Assembly (NCBI RefSeq): GCF_003070885.1
Contig: NZ_CP028913.1
Span: 496,001 to 560,000 of the forward strand
Direction of reading: 5' to 3'
DNA from: Agromyces badenianii
GTDB lineage: Bacteria > Actinomycetota > Actinomycetes > Actinomycetales > Microbacteriaceae
Length of the DNA stretch: 64,000 bases
Program-made: the position numbers and the translations under genes
Notes under the pieces: model-generated
The model's input: the letters and a program-made list of their open reading frames with translations, nothing else
What the model was told of the DNA's origin: nothing
Database searches by the model: none
Part shown: positions 28,895-37,652 of the stretch, in pieces
Position numbering within the stretch: the stretch's first letter is position 1
Layout of the letters: the number at the start of each line of letters is the position of its first letter

Positions 28895-29368
28895 ATGCCC
28901 GCCGCAGAGTTCATCGACCGCACCCTCCGGGCTGAGGGCGCGGAGGAGCGCGCGAGCGCGGATGCAGGGCGGATCGGTGGCGGACTGCGGTTCTACGGTG
29001 CATCGATCGGTGCAGTGCGGGGCGTTGTGCGCGACGCCCGCCGGCGGCATCCGGAACTGACGCATGACGAGGTCACCGCGCTCGCGTCGGAGCTGTGGTC
29101 CGAGCCGGTGTACGAGCGCCGGCGCGCCGCGGTCGTGCTCCTCCAGGGGCAGGTGCCGACGCTGCTCGTCGGCGACTTCACGCGTCTCGAGCAGTTGCTT
29201 CGATCGGCGGGGGTGCGAGAACTCGTCGATCCGCTCGTCGCCGATGTGGTGCGTCCGTTGCTCGAGCGGCTGGAGGGTGCCGACGCGGCGCGGGCTCTGC
29301 GCATCGTCGAACGGTGGGCCCACGAAGGCCTGGTCGAACCGTGGGGGCATGACACGACACACGACTGA
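28895..29368 (+). CDS. DNA alkylation repair (AlkD-like) protein, apparently C-terminally truncated
   Basis: A protein of 157 residues from the ATG at 28895 (alternative ATG at 28871). The HEAT-like alpha-alpha repeats of AlkD are visible: YGASIGAVRGVVRDARRRHP, then ASELWSEPVYERRRAAVVLL and a DPLVADVVRPLLERL helix. AlkD proteins are usually about 220-240 residues, and the last third, which includes the residues that grip the DNA, is missing here; the frame ends WGHDTTHD. No frameshifted continuation was found downstream. It may be a decayed gene or a shortened variant. Confidence 0.7.
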   Translation: MPAAEFIDRTLRAEGAEERASADAGRIGGGLRFYGASIGAVRGVVRDARRRHPELTHDEVTALASELWSEPVYERRRAAVVLLQGQVPTLLVGDFTRLEQLLRSAGVRELVDPLVADVVRPLLERLEGADAARALRIVERWAHEGLVEPWGHDTTHD

Positions 29369-30143
29369 CGACGCAGCCGGAGCGTGCGAGACTGCCTCGG
29401 TGACGGACATCGAGATGGCGAGCATCGACGGCGGCACCGTCGCCCTGCACGACGCCCGCCGCAAGGTGCGCTGGAGCGTGGAGCTCGAGCCGTTCGAGAT
29501 CGGGGTGTACCCGGTGACGCAGGAGCAGCTCGCCGAACTGCTCGGCGAGACGGCGAGGCATCCGCGGCGCCCGGCGACCGAGGTGAGCTGGCTGCGGGCG
29601 ATCCGGTTCTGCAATGCGGCATCCGAGTGGGAGGGGCTCGAGCCCGCCTACACGTACGACGGTGAAGACGTCACCTGGCACGTCGATTCCGACGGGTACC
29701 GCCTGCCGACCGAGGCCGAGTGGGAGTTCGCCTGCCGCGCCGGGTCGACGCGCCCGCACTACGGCCCGCTCGACGAAGTCGCCTGGACGAGCGCCGACGG
29801 TGTGACCTCGCCGCAAGACGTCGGCGGGAAGCATCCGAACCTCAACGGGCTGTTCGACACCCTCGGCAACGTGTGGGAGTGGTGCTGGGACCTGCTCGAC
29901 CCGGCTCGCTACGACGCGTACCGTGTGTTCCGGGGCGGCGGATTCGCCGACGATGCATGGAGCGTGCGGGCGTCGGTGCGTCGGGGCGGTGCGCCGCGCA
30001 TGCACCACGAGGATGTCGGTTTCCGCGTCGCCCGCGGCGGCTTCGAAGCGACGGATGCCGCGCAGGGCTGGTCTGCGGCGGCGGACGTCGAACGCGCGGC
30101 GATCGATGGCCCTCTGCCGTCGGGGTGGACGCCGCGGGGCTGA
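29349..30143 (+). CDS. SUMF1/formylglycine-generating-enzyme-family protein
   Basis: About 264 residues from the ATG at 29349, which overlaps the AlkD-like gene by 20 bases; a GTG at 29400 is an alternative start. The FGE-sulfatase fold is clear: YPVTQEQLAELLG, YRLPTEAEWEFACRAG, GLFDTLGNVWEWCWD, YRVFRGGGFADD and VGFRVARG. The pair of catalytic cysteines of true formylglycine-generating enzymes, expected after the RGG motif, is absent, and no sulfatase gene is near. A non-catalytic or different role is likely. Confidence 0.85.
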   Translation: MTRHTTDDAAGACETASVTDIEMASIDGGTVALHDARRKVRWSVELEPFEIGVYPVTQEQLAELLGETARHPRRPATEVSWLRAIRFCNAASEWEGLEPAYTYDGEDVTWHVDSDGYRLPTEAEWEFACRAGSTRPHYGPLDEVAWTSADGVTSPQDVGGKHPNLNGLFDTLGNVWEWCWDLLDPARYDAYRVFRGGGFADDAWSVRASVRRGGAPRMHHEDVGFRVARGGFEATDAAQGWSAAADVERAAIDGPLPSGWTPRG

Positions 30144-30185
30144 CACGGTCGCAGGTACCGCAACGACACCAGGATTTCGTCGTGG

Positions 30186-30659
30186 CTACAGTTCGAGCGA
30201 GTAGTAGAACGCGCGCTCGCCGGTGTCGGGGTCGACGCCGTTGAACCCGTGACGCTCGTAGAAACGCTGCGCATCGACGTCTTCCGCGTCGACGTTGATC
30301 TCGATCGCCGAGATGCCTTGCTCCTCGGCGTCTGCGATCAGCAGATGGATCATCGCCGTACCCAGGCCGTCGCCCCGGCGATCCGGCGCGACATAGAGTT
30401 CGTCGAGGAGGGCCACCGGGCCGTCGTACCAGACGTTGCTCCGCAGGGTCACGAGCGCGACTCCCGCCGCTGGCCGGCCGGCAAGGTATGCGATCGTGCT
30501 GGGTTCGGCGAGCAGTGACTGCAGCCGTCGGGTCAGAATCGCCGTACCGGGTGTGGGGGTGTCGAATTCGGTGTTGAAGTCGTGCAACAAGCGCGCCACG
30601 GTTTCGGCGTCGCCTGGTCCGGCGCGGCGAGGATCAAGATCCGCGGAATGCTCCGACAT
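30186..30659 (-). CDS. GNAT-family N-acetyltransferase
   Basis: A 157-residue acetyltransferase. The acetyl-CoA pyrophosphate loop is DRRGDGLGTAMIHLL at about residues 92-106, preceded by LDELYVAP on beta-4. The ending YERHGFNGVD is the usual beta-5/alpha-4 motif. The acceptor substrate is unknown. Single gene, convergent with the SUMF1-like gene. Confidence 0.9.
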   Translation of the reverse strand: MSEHSADLDPRRAGPGDAETVARLLHDFNTEFDTPTPGTAILTRRLQSLLAEPSTIAYLAGRPAAGVALVTLRSNVWYDGPVALLDELYVAPDRRGDGLGTAMIHLLIADAEEQGISAIEINVDAEDVDAQRFYERHGFNGVDPDTGERAFYYSLEL

Positions 30660-30704
30660 GACGGCAAGACTAGCCGCGCGAGTGCGTCGGTGACGAGCGA
30701 TCCT

Positions 30705-31094
30705 CTAGGCGCCGACGTCGTCGAGCTCGCGTCGGAGATACTTCGGCGCCTGTAGGCGCCACGCCTCTGACACGAGCTCGGCGAGATGGTCATCGTCGAT
30801 GCCCGCCATGCGGAATGCCACCTTCGGCTCGCCCCAGGTGGTCGTGGTGCGGAGGAAGATGTCGGGCCCCATTTCAACGAGGGCGAGTGCGTCCAGCGGT
30901 TCGGCGACCTTCACTCCGACGACGAGCTCGGCCGCGATGATCTCGCGCATGTCTGCGGGGATGCTCGGCCAGGGATGGCACTCCCACGCGTACAGCTTGC
31001 CGCGCACGAACCAGGCGGCGCCGCCCGTCGTCGCGCGCTCCTCGCTGCCGGGCAGCCCGATCGCGGTGCGGCGCAGGTCGTCGAGTGTCGGCAC
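30705..31094 (-). CDS. MmcQ/YjbR-family protein
   Basis: A 129-residue protein of the YjbR fold. Family features are LPGSEERATTGGAAWFVRGK near the start, a TTTTWGEPKVAFRM strand and the C-terminal VSEAWRLQAPKYLRRE. The family is described as double-wing DNA-binding-like, but the function is unknown. Followed on the same strand by the GNAT gene after 45 bases. Confidence 0.88.
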   Translation of the reverse strand: MPTLDDLRRTAIGLPGSEERATTGGAAWFVRGKLYAWECHPWPSIPADMREIIAAELVVGVKVAEPLDALALVEMGPDIFLRTTTTWGEPKVAFRMAGIDDDHLAELVSEAWRLQAPKYLRRELDDVGA

Positions 31095-31267
31095 GGTGTG
31101 AGCCTATGCCGCACTACCGACAGGGAGGGCGATCGACCTCGAGCGCCACGCAGCGATGAATACCCGACGAGGCACGAGGTCAGTCGGTTGCAGACCGCCC
31201 GTGGGCGCCGCGGTCTCCACCGGGATGGGCGGGATCCGCTTGCAGGTCGCCCGCAGATCGAGGCCGA

Positions 31268-31609
31268 TCAGATCGCAGCGATCGCAGAGAACTCCACGAG
31301 GTAGTCGGGGGTGGCGAGCTTCGCCTCGACCGTCGCTCGGGCGGGCGGGTTGGCGCCGTCGACCCAGGCGTCCCACACCGAGTTCATCTCGGCGAAGGTC
31401 GCCATGTCGGCCAGGTAGATGGTGACGCTGAGCAGCTTGGACTTGTCGCTGCCGACGCTCGCGAGCAGTTCGTCGATGCGCTGCAGGGCGGCACGGCTCT
31501 GCTCGGCGATCGAGGCGCCCTGGGCGACCTGGCCGGCGAGGTACACCGTGTTGCCGTGAACGACAGCCTGGCTCATGCGGGGGCCGGGCGCGACGCGTTG
31601 AATGCTCAC
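31268..31609 (-). CDS. RidA-family protein (enamine/imine deaminase-like)
   Basis: A 113-residue YjgF/YER057c/UK114 protein. The strands VVHGNTVYLAGQVA and VTIYLADMATFAEMNSVWDAW are characteristic, and PPARATVEAKLATPDYLVEF contains the Arg that binds the substrate carboxylate in active RidA proteins, with the downstream Glu. It probably hydrolyses reactive enamines formed by PLP enzymes. It stands alone on the minus strand. Confidence 0.9.
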   Translation of the reverse strand: MSIQRVAPGPRMSQAVVHGNTVYLAGQVAQGASIAEQSRAALQRIDELLASVGSDKSKLLSVTIYLADMATFAEMNSVWDAWVDGANPPARATVEAKLATPDYLVEFSAIAAI

Positions 31610-31707
31610 AGAGTCTCCTTGAGTGGTGGGGCGAACGATGCACAGACTATCGAGCTGCGAGAACGGCGCGGGCCCGGGCCGACCACGAGAGACTCCGGAT
31701 GCCGCAG

Positions 31708-32093
31708 TCAGCCCTCGCTCGTGCGCATGCCGGCCGAGCCCAGCACGCGCTCGACCGTGAGTTCGAGCACGACCCGCTGCGGATTCACGCGCGGTTGCCG
31801 GTAGCGGGCGGCATAGAGCGCGACGGCGAGGGCGACCGACTCGGGGTCGGTGCGAACGCGGGCCGGGCCTTCGAAGCTGTCCAGCGCCGCCCGTCGACGG
31901 TGTTGACGCTGGCTCGGCCGCTGCGCTCGGCGTTGACGAACTTCTGGGAGCCGCCGCTGCCGATGATGCGTACCACCTCGTCGAGGTAGGTGATGCCGAC
32001 CGGCACCGAGTGGATGCGCCCGTGCCGGTCGAGGGTCGAGAGCGTCGCGAGATGGTATTCCGAGAGGAACTCGCGTGCGGTGTCGGTCAGCAC
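31708..32093 (-). pseudogene. flavin/F420-dependent PPOX-class oxidase gene with a frameshift
   Basis: Starting at GTG 32093 (GAAAGG upstream), one frame gives EFLSEYHLATLSTLDRHGRI and TYLDEVVRIIGSGGSQKFVN, up to DGRRWT. The family then continues in the next frame as FEGPARVRTDPESVALAV and RYRQPRVNPQRVVLELTVE up to the stop at 31708. A single-base deletion near 31877-31883 explains the shift; restoring it gives an intact TIGR03618-type protein of about 128 residues. Either a real mutation or a sequencing error. Confidence 0.82.
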
Positions 32094-32159
32094 TTCGCGC
32101 CTTTCGTGCAGAGATGTGGCGGTGGCGCCGAAATAGGGCCCGCTCACAGAGTCTAGGAA

Positions 32160-32187
32160 GGGCCGGATGCATCGAGGCGTCCGGCCC
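32160..32187 (-). terminator. hairpin downstream of the flavoprotein gene
   Basis: GGGCCGGA at 32160-32167 pairs perfectly with TCCGGCCC at 32180-32187, with a 12-base loop. On the minus strand it lies 24 bases after the flavoprotein stop and is followed by TTCC. Confidence 0.6.
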
Positions 32188-32211
32188 GTCATTGGTTGAA
32201 GAACTCGAGCC

Positions 32212-33960
32212 CTACTCGACGAGCTTGCCCGCCGTCGAGACCTCGCGCATGAGCGCCGCGATCTCCTCCGGGATCGGTGGGATCGCTTCACGCGTCACCC
32301 CGGTCGTCGGCGACCAGACGAGGTTCACCTGCAGCGAGGCATCCGTCTCGGGGTAGTCGCTGCGGTTGTGGCATCCGCGGGTCTCGCGACGCTCCAATGC
32401 AGCCGACAGGGTGGCGCGGGCGGCGAGCGCGGCCGACTTGAGGTCGAAGGCGTGCGCCAGGTCTTGGTAGCCGGCGATGTCGGGGTGCACGCCGATGTCG
32501 GCCATGCGGGCCTCGATCGCGTCGAGCTCGGCGAGGCCGGCGAGCAGGCCGGCCTCGTCGCGCACCACGCCCGCGTGCTCGGTCATGGTGTTGCGGATGG
32601 CGCGCTGCAGGGCGCGCACGTTCTCCGAGCCATCCGATGCCAGCAGCGAGGCGATCTCGTCTCGCGCGGTCTGCACCGCGGCCGCCGACCGCTGCTGCGC
32701 GGCGAGCGACGCAGAGTAGGAGGCAGCGGCCTGCCCCACGATGCGTCCGAACACGAGCAGTTCGATGAGCGAGTTGCCGCCCAGCCGATTGGCACCATGA
32801 AGACCACTGGATGCCTCGCCGATGGCGTAGAGGCCCGGGACATCCGTGCCGTGGTCGTCGGGGCGCACCCACACCCCGCCCATCGAGTAGTGCGCGGTGG
32901 GCGCGATCTCGATCGGCTCCTTGGTGATGTCGAGCATCTGCAGCTCGAGCATGGTCTGGTAGACGCGGGGCAGGCGCGTCATGATCGTCTCGCGGGGCAG
33001 GTGCGAGACATCCAGCCAGACACCGCCGTTGGGGGTGCCGCGCCCCTCCTTGATCTCGGTGTAGCAGGCGAGGGCCACGCGGTCGCGAGTCGAGAGCTCC
33101 ATGCGCTCGGGGTCGTACTTGGCCATGAAGCGCTCGCCGAGGCCGTTGGTGAGGATGCCGCCTTCGCCGCGGGCCGCCTCGCTGATGAGGGTGCCGGCCG
33201 CGCTCTCGGGCTCGATGATGCCCGAGGGGTGGAACTGCACGAGCTCGGGGTCGCGGAGGCGCCCGCCCGCCTCGACGGCGAGGCGGAACGAGTCGCCCGT
33301 GTTCTCGTCGCGCCGCGACGAGGTGCGCCGCCAGATGCGGTTGTGGCCGCCGGCGGCGAGGATGACGGCGTCGGCGTGGATGAGGTAGCGCGTGCCGTCT
33401 TCGAGGTCGAAGCCGTAGGCGCCGAACACCGCGCCGTCGTCGTTGACGAGGATGCGCGTGACGTAGACCGTGTCGAGGATCGGCACGTCGAGCTGTGCGG
33501 CCCGGTTGATGAGCGTGCGCTGGATCTCGAGCCCGGTGTAGTCGCCCGCGAACGCCGTGCGGCGGTAGGTGTGGGCGCCGAAGAAGCGCTGCGAGATGCG
33601 GCCGTCGTCTTCGCGGGCGAAGGGCATGCCGTACCGCTCGAGGTCTTCGATGCCGCGGGCCGCGCCCGAGGTGACGATCTCGACCGTGTGCGGGTTCGCG
33701 AGCAGGTAGCTCTCTTTCAGCGTGTCGGCGGCGTGCTGCTGCCAGCTGTCGTCGGCATCCATCGTGGCGAGGGCGGCGTTGATGCCGCCGGCCGCGAGCG
33801 AGGTGTGGGCGTCGGATTTGGGTCGCTTGCCCAGGGCGAGCACGTCGACGCCCGCCTCGGCGAGCTCGATGGCGGCGCGCAGGCCCGATCCGCCGGTGCC
33901 GATCACGAGCACGGTCGTGGAGATCTGGCGCTCTGAAGGGGTGCTGCCTGTGGTGGTCAT
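32212..33960 (-). CDS. fumarate reductase/succinate dehydrogenase-type FAD flavoprotein
   Basis: A protein of 582 residues from the ATG at 33960. The FAD-binding Rossmann motif is VLVIGTGGSGLRAAIELAEAG, the flavin-attachment-region pattern SLAAGGINAAL follows, and catalytic segments QFHPSGIIEPESAAG and HYSMGGV are present. The C-terminus has GLYAIGEASSGLHGANRLGG. No iron-sulfur or membrane subunit gene is next to it, so it may be a soluble dehydrogenase or L-aspartate-oxidase-like enzyme rather than part of complex II. It is divergent from a LysR gene with 77 bases between, which probably controls it. Confidence 0.88.
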   Translation of the reverse strand: MTTTGSTPSERQISTTVLVIGTGGSGLRAAIELAEAGVDVLALGKRPKSDAHTSLAAGGINAALATMDADDSWQQHAADTLKESYLLANPHTVEIVTSGAARGIEDLERYGMPFAREDDGRISQRFFGAHTYRRTAFAGDYTGLEIQRTLINRAAQLDVPILDTVYVTRILVNDDGAVFGAYGFDLEDGTRYLIHADAVILAAGGHNRIWRRTSSRRDENTGDSFRLAVEAGGRLRDPELVQFHPSGIIEPESAAGTLISEAARGEGGILTNGLGERFMAKYDPERMELSTRDRVALACYTEIKEGRGTPNGGVWLDVSHLPRETIMTRLPRVYQTMLELQMLDITKEPIEIAPTAHYSMGGVWVRPDDHGTDVPGLYAIGEASSGLHGANRLGGNSLIELLVFGRIVGQAAASYSASLAAQQRSAAAVQTARDEIASLLASDGSENVRALQRAIRNTMTEHAGVVRDEAGLLAGLAELDAIEARMADIGVHPDIAGYQDLAHAFDLKSAALAARATLSAALERRETRGCHNRSDYPETDASLQVNLVWSPTTGVTREAIPPIPEEIAALMREVSTAGKLVE

Positions 33961-34037
33961 GCATTCAACGGTAGGTTCGGCGCTCTGATTACTCCAATGC
34001 ATATATAACGTGATGATGATGCGCGTACGCTATCGAT

Positions 34038-34973
34038 GTGAACCTCGAGCAACTGCGCAGCTTCGTTGAGGTGGCCCGGTTCGGCAACTTCACCCGCGCC
34101 GCCGAAGAGCTCTACCTCGCCCAGCCCTCGCTGAGCCGCCAGATCGCCGCCCTCGAGCACGATCTCGGCGCCGAGCTGTTCCACCGCGCCCGCGGTGGCA
34201 GCACGCTGACAGTCGCGGGGGAGTCGTTGCTGCCGCTCGCGCGGCGCATGCTCGCCGACGCCGAATCGGTCAGGCGAGAGCTCGCCGAGCTCGCCGGCCT
34301 CGAGCGCGGCCGGGTGCGGCTCGGCGCCACCCCCACGCTGTGCATCAGCCTCGTCGCCGAAGTGCTCAGCGCGTTCCACGCGGAGCATCCCGCCATCGAA
34401 TTGCACCTCTCGGAACAGGGGTCGCGCCGACTGCTCGACGAACTCGGGAGCGGTGAGCTCGACCTGGCATTGATCACGACCTCGGACGGCTCGTCGGCTG
34501 AGCGGTTCACGGTGACGCCGCTGCTCGTCGAGGAGCTCGTGGTGATCTCGTCGGCCGGCGCCCCGCCGGTCACCACCCGCGACACCATCGGGCTCGAGGA
34601 TGTCGCGGGGCTGCCGCAGATCGTCTTCAGCTCGAGCTACGACCTGCGCAGCGCCACCGATGCCGCCTTCCGTGCGGCTGACCTCACGCCCGAGGTGGTG
34701 CTCGAGGGGGCCGAGATGGACGCGGTGCTGCGGTTCGTGGAACGCGGGCTCGGGGTCGCGATCGTGCCGGCGATGGTGCTCATCGATCGCCCCGGACTGC
34801 GGTCGGTGCGACTCGCCGAGCCGACGCTCGAGCGCACGATCAGTGTCGCCCGCCCTGCCGACGTCGCACCGAACGCGGCGGTCGAGGTCATGCGGCGCAC
34901 GATCACTGCCGGCGCCACGGCGTTCTCGGCGAGGGCGGGGGCGACGATGCGGCTCGCCGGCGCGAGCGTGTGA
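34038..34973 (+). CDS. LysR-family regulator, divergent from the flavoprotein gene
   Basis: A 311-residue regulator with the N-terminal winged helix-turn-helix (FVEVARFGNFTRAAEELYLAQ, then PSLSRQIAALEHDLGAELF) and a two-lobed effector-binding domain. The start codon is GTG at 34038. The 77-base divergent gap contains an AT-rich ATTACTCCAATGCATATATAAC-like stretch at 33988-34009, unusual for this genome and a good candidate for the binding site. By the usual LysR arrangement it activates the flavoprotein gene in response to a small acid. Confidence 0.92.
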   Translation: MNLEQLRSFVEVARFGNFTRAAEELYLAQPSLSRQIAALEHDLGAELFHRARGGSTLTVAGESLLPLARRMLADAESVRRELAELAGLERGRVRLGATPTLCISLVAEVLSAFHAEHPAIELHLSEQGSRRLLDELGSGELDLALITTSDGSSAERFTVTPLLVEELVVISSAGAPPVTTRDTIGLEDVAGLPQIVFSSSYDLRSATDAAFRAADLTPEVVLEGAEMDAVLRFVERGLGVAIVPAMVLIDRPGLRSVRLAEPTLERTISVARPADVAPNAAVEVMRRTITAGATAFSARAGATMRLAGASV

Positions 34974-35012
34974 CGCTCCGCGCGTCACCGCACTGGTTCA
35001 TCGCAGCCGGTC

Positions 35013-35399
35013 TTACGCCGTCGTTTGGAGCGCCTTCGCTTTCAGCTGTTCGTACTCGGCCGGCGTGATCGCCCCCGAATCGAGCAGGCGCTTGGCCGAC
35101 TCGATCTCGGATGCGCTCGACGGGGCGCTGGCGACCGAGCGGATGTACTCGTCCCGCTCCGAGCTGGCTCGGTTGGAGGCGGCCGCAGATCGTTGCGCCA
35201 TGCTCGATCCCCTCGCGATGAGGTATATCAATGCGGCGAGGAAGGGCACGAAGACGAGGAAGAGCACCCAGAGGGCCTTGGCCCATCCATTGAGCGTCGG
35301 GTCCCGGAAGACGTCGAAGATGACGGTGATGAAGATCCAGATGCACGAGATCGCGATATAGAACCAGAAAGACCAGACGAGGAAGTCCCAGATGCTCAC
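35013..35399 (-). CDS. SHOCT-domain membrane protein
   Basis: A protein of 128 residues from GTG 35399, chosen because GGAG lies five bases upstream; a GTG at 35432 would add 11 residues. Two transmembrane segments form the PLDc_N-like N-terminus (about residues 4-32 and 45-67, the latter WVLFLVFVPFLAALIYLIARG). A polar linker follows, then a C-terminal SHOCT motif (SAKRLLDSGAITPAEYEQLK). SHOCT modules are thought to aid oligomerisation; function unknown. Confidence 0.87.
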   Translation of the reverse strand: MSIWDFLVWSFWFYIAISCIWIFITVIFDVFRDPTLNGWAKALWVLFLVFVPFLAALIYLIARGSSMAQRSAAASNRASSERDEYIRSVASAPSSASEIESAKRLLDSGAITPAEYEQLKAKALQTTA

Positions 35400-35603
35400 G
35401 TTCGCTCCGTTCGACGAGGACGTGTCGATCACGCCCGCCTGAGGTGAAGCTATTGCCAGGATGCCGGCTGCGCATCACCCGGATCGAATGATTCGGGCCG
35501 GAGATCGAGGGTCGACGGCGTCTCGGCAATGAGTGCCGTGCGGCCTTCTGCCCTCGACGGCAGCCCGAGACCGTGCTAGGCCTGCGAGTAGGAGTAGACG
35601 CTG

Positions 35604-36797
35604 TTGACCGAGGTTGACGGATTCGCCCCTCCCTATCGGAAGGCATCCACCTTGGTTCAAGGAAACGCTCGTGCCCGCCTGATCTCCCTCGCAATCGCCG
35701 CAATCGCGGCGATTGCTCTCATGCCCGGAAACGCCGCGAACGCGGCGACCAGCATCGACGGCCCCATCGGACTGGGCACCGCCGCCCCATTCGGAGTGCT
35801 CGGGGCATCGACCGTCACCAACACCGGCCCATCCGTCATCAATGGAGACCTCGGTCTCAGCCCCGGCACGTCGATCACGGGGTTCGGACCCGGGATCGTC
35901 AACGGCACGGTGCACGCCACCGATGCCGTCGCCGCACAGGCGCAAGTCGATCTGACGACCGCGTACAACACGGCCGCCAGTCTCACCCCGATGGCGACGG
36001 GTCTCGGCGACCTGACGGGGATGTCCCTGACGCCCGGTGTCTACGCGGGCGGCGAGCTCTCGGTCACCGGAGCGCTGAATCTCGCGGGCACCGCGGAATC
36101 GGTCTGGGTATTCCAAGCCGCTTCCACGTTGACCATCGGCTCGGGTGCGATCGTGACCGTGTCGGGCGGCGCCAGTGTCTGCAACGTCTTCTGGCAGGTC
36201 AGCAGCTCCGCGACGATCAACAGCGGTGCCCAGTTCGTCGGAACGGTGATGGCCAACGAGTCGATCACGGCGAACACCGCCGCGACGGTCACGGGCAGGC
36301 TCTTGGCCCGCACCGGTGCCGTCACCCTCGACACGAACACGATCACGGCGCCGACCGGCTGCGACGAGACGCCGGGCACGGTCACCACGAGCCCCGAGAT
36401 CACGTCGCCGCCTCCGCCCGCGGGTGACACCGGCACGGACTACACGCACACCGTGACGGCATCGGGTACACCTTCGCCGACGTACACGGTCACGAGCGGC
36501 TCGCTGCCGCCCGGGCTGACGCTGGATTCCGTCACCGGCGTGATCTCGGGCCAACCGACGACGCCGGGCACCTACACCTTCGACATCACGGCGAGCAACG
36601 GCACCTCACCCGACGCGACGGAGAGCTATTCGATCACGATCGCGGGCGCTGCATCCGGCTCTCCGGCCACCGCAGCGCTGCCGCCCGCCGGGCTCGACAC
36701 GTCGGCTCAACTGATCGCGGCCGGCTGCCTGGTGGGAACAGGTCTGCTGCTGACCCTGGTTCTGCGCCGACAGCGGATGCTCCGAAGAAACCAGTAG
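35604..36797 (+). CDS. ice-binding-like (DUF3494) surface protein with wall-sorting tail
   Basis: 397 residues from a TTG at 35604, supported by AGGAG nine bases upstream. A signal peptide ends near ANAA (about residue 47). The DUF3494 ice-binding beta-solenoid follows ([20 protein letters not shown] to about residue 250). [15 protein letters not shown] linker leads to a putative Ig/cadherin-like domain ([20 protein letters not shown]). The end is LPPAG, a hydrophobic helix and RRQRMLRR, the layout of a sortase signal with LPPAG in place of LPxTG. The role would be binding ice or another crystalline surface outside the cell. Confidence 0.88.
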   Translation: MTEVDGFAPPYRKASTLVQGNARARLISLAIAAIAAIALMPGNAANAATSIDGPIGLGTAAPFGVLGASTVTNTGPSVINGDLGLSPGTSITGFGPGIVNGTVHATDAVAAQAQVDLTTAYNTAASLTPMATGLGDLTGMSLTPGVYAGGELSVTGALNLAGTAESVWVFQAASTLTIGSGAIVTVSGGASVCNVFWQVSSSATINSGAQFVGTVMANESITANTAATVTGRLLARTGAVTLDTNTITAPTGCDETPGTVTTSPEITSPPPPAGDTGTDYTHTVTASGTPSPTYTVTSGSLPPGLTLDSVTGVISGQPTTPGTYTFDITASNGTSPDATESYSITIAGAASGSPATAALPPAGLDTSAQLIAAGCLVGTGLLLTLVLRRQRMLRRNQ

Positions 36798-37004
36798 TGC
36801 GGTGACCTGCGGGGGAGCGCAATCGTGTCGCCACCCAGACGATCGCTTCGAGGCACCGTAGTTCACCGCGGTGTGGGGGCATCCCATCGCCGAGCTGCAC
36901 TCCGCCTGCGAATCCGACTCGGGCACTCACGGTTCCGACGTTTCCGGGGTATCGTGGCGACACGCGTTATATCGCGTTGTTGACGAAGTCGTCGAAGAGG
37001 GCAG

Positions 37005-37652
37005 GTGGTGGTGCTCGTGACCGGCATCGAACTGGTGTTGATCCTTCTCGGTGCGATCGTGCTGCTCTCGATCGGCGTCATGGTCGTGTTCGTGCTCGTG
37101 CTGCGGGCGCTCGTGCGGCGCGTGCGCCGCAGCCCCGCCGTGGGCGGCACGGTCCTGCGCACCCGAGCGCGCCTCAGCCGCGGGCCGCAGCGCACGGTGC
37201 TGGCGATGCGCGTGCGACTCGATGAGGCGCTGCACAGCGGGCGCGCGGCCGTGCAACTCACCGCGGGCACCGGCAACAGCGGATCGCGCGGCGAGTTGCC
37301 GCGACTGTTCCGGCGCATCGACGAGGAGAGCTTGGTGCTCGACCTGCAGCTGCGATTGATGGAGTCCGAGACGGACTCCGCCGTGCTCGCCGACGAACTT
37401 CCCGCCGCCCGGCACCGCGTCGAACAGGTCGAAGGGCTCGTGAGACGAGTTCGTGCCGCCGTGGCATCCGGTCTCTCTGGCACGACCGACGACGCGCTGT
37501 CGGCGCTCGGCTCTGATGTCGACCGAGAAGTGGCCGCGCTGCAGGCGGGCATCGAAGAGCTCCAGGCACTCAACCGACGCGATGGTCGCTTCGCGCCGAC
37601 GACGCGGCCACCCGCCGCGTCGACCGTTCGAGATGAGGGGAACCGACCATGA
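37005..37652 (+). CDS. membrane protein with coiled-coil domain, PspA partner
   Basis: About 215 residues. One N-terminal transmembrane helix (GIELVLILLGAIVLLSIGVM and on) is followed by a basic segment and a long helical, coiled-coil-like region (LFRRIDEESLVLDLQLRLME). Start codons at 37005, 37008 and 37017 (all GTG) are possible; AGAGGG at 36996 favours 37008. Its stop overlaps the pspA start (ATGA at 37649). No named family is recognised. It may anchor PspA to the membrane, as PspB/PspC or LiaI-like proteins do elsewhere. Confidence 0.8.
   Translation: MVVLVTGIELVLILLGAIVLLSIGVMVVFVLVLRALVRRVRRSPAVGGTVLRTRARLSRGPQRTVLAMRVRLDEALHSGRAAVQLTAGTGNSGSRGELPRLFRRIDEESLVLDLQLRLMESETDSAVLADELPAARHRVEQVEGLVRRVRAAVASGLSGTTDDALSALGSDVDREVAALQAGIEELQALNRRDGRFAPTTRPPAASTVRDEGNRP

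Noticed and set aside
29349..30143. Formylglycine-generating enzyme with sulfatase maturation role
   Set aside because: The catalytic cysteine pair is missing and there is no sulfatase gene nearby; only family membership is claimed.
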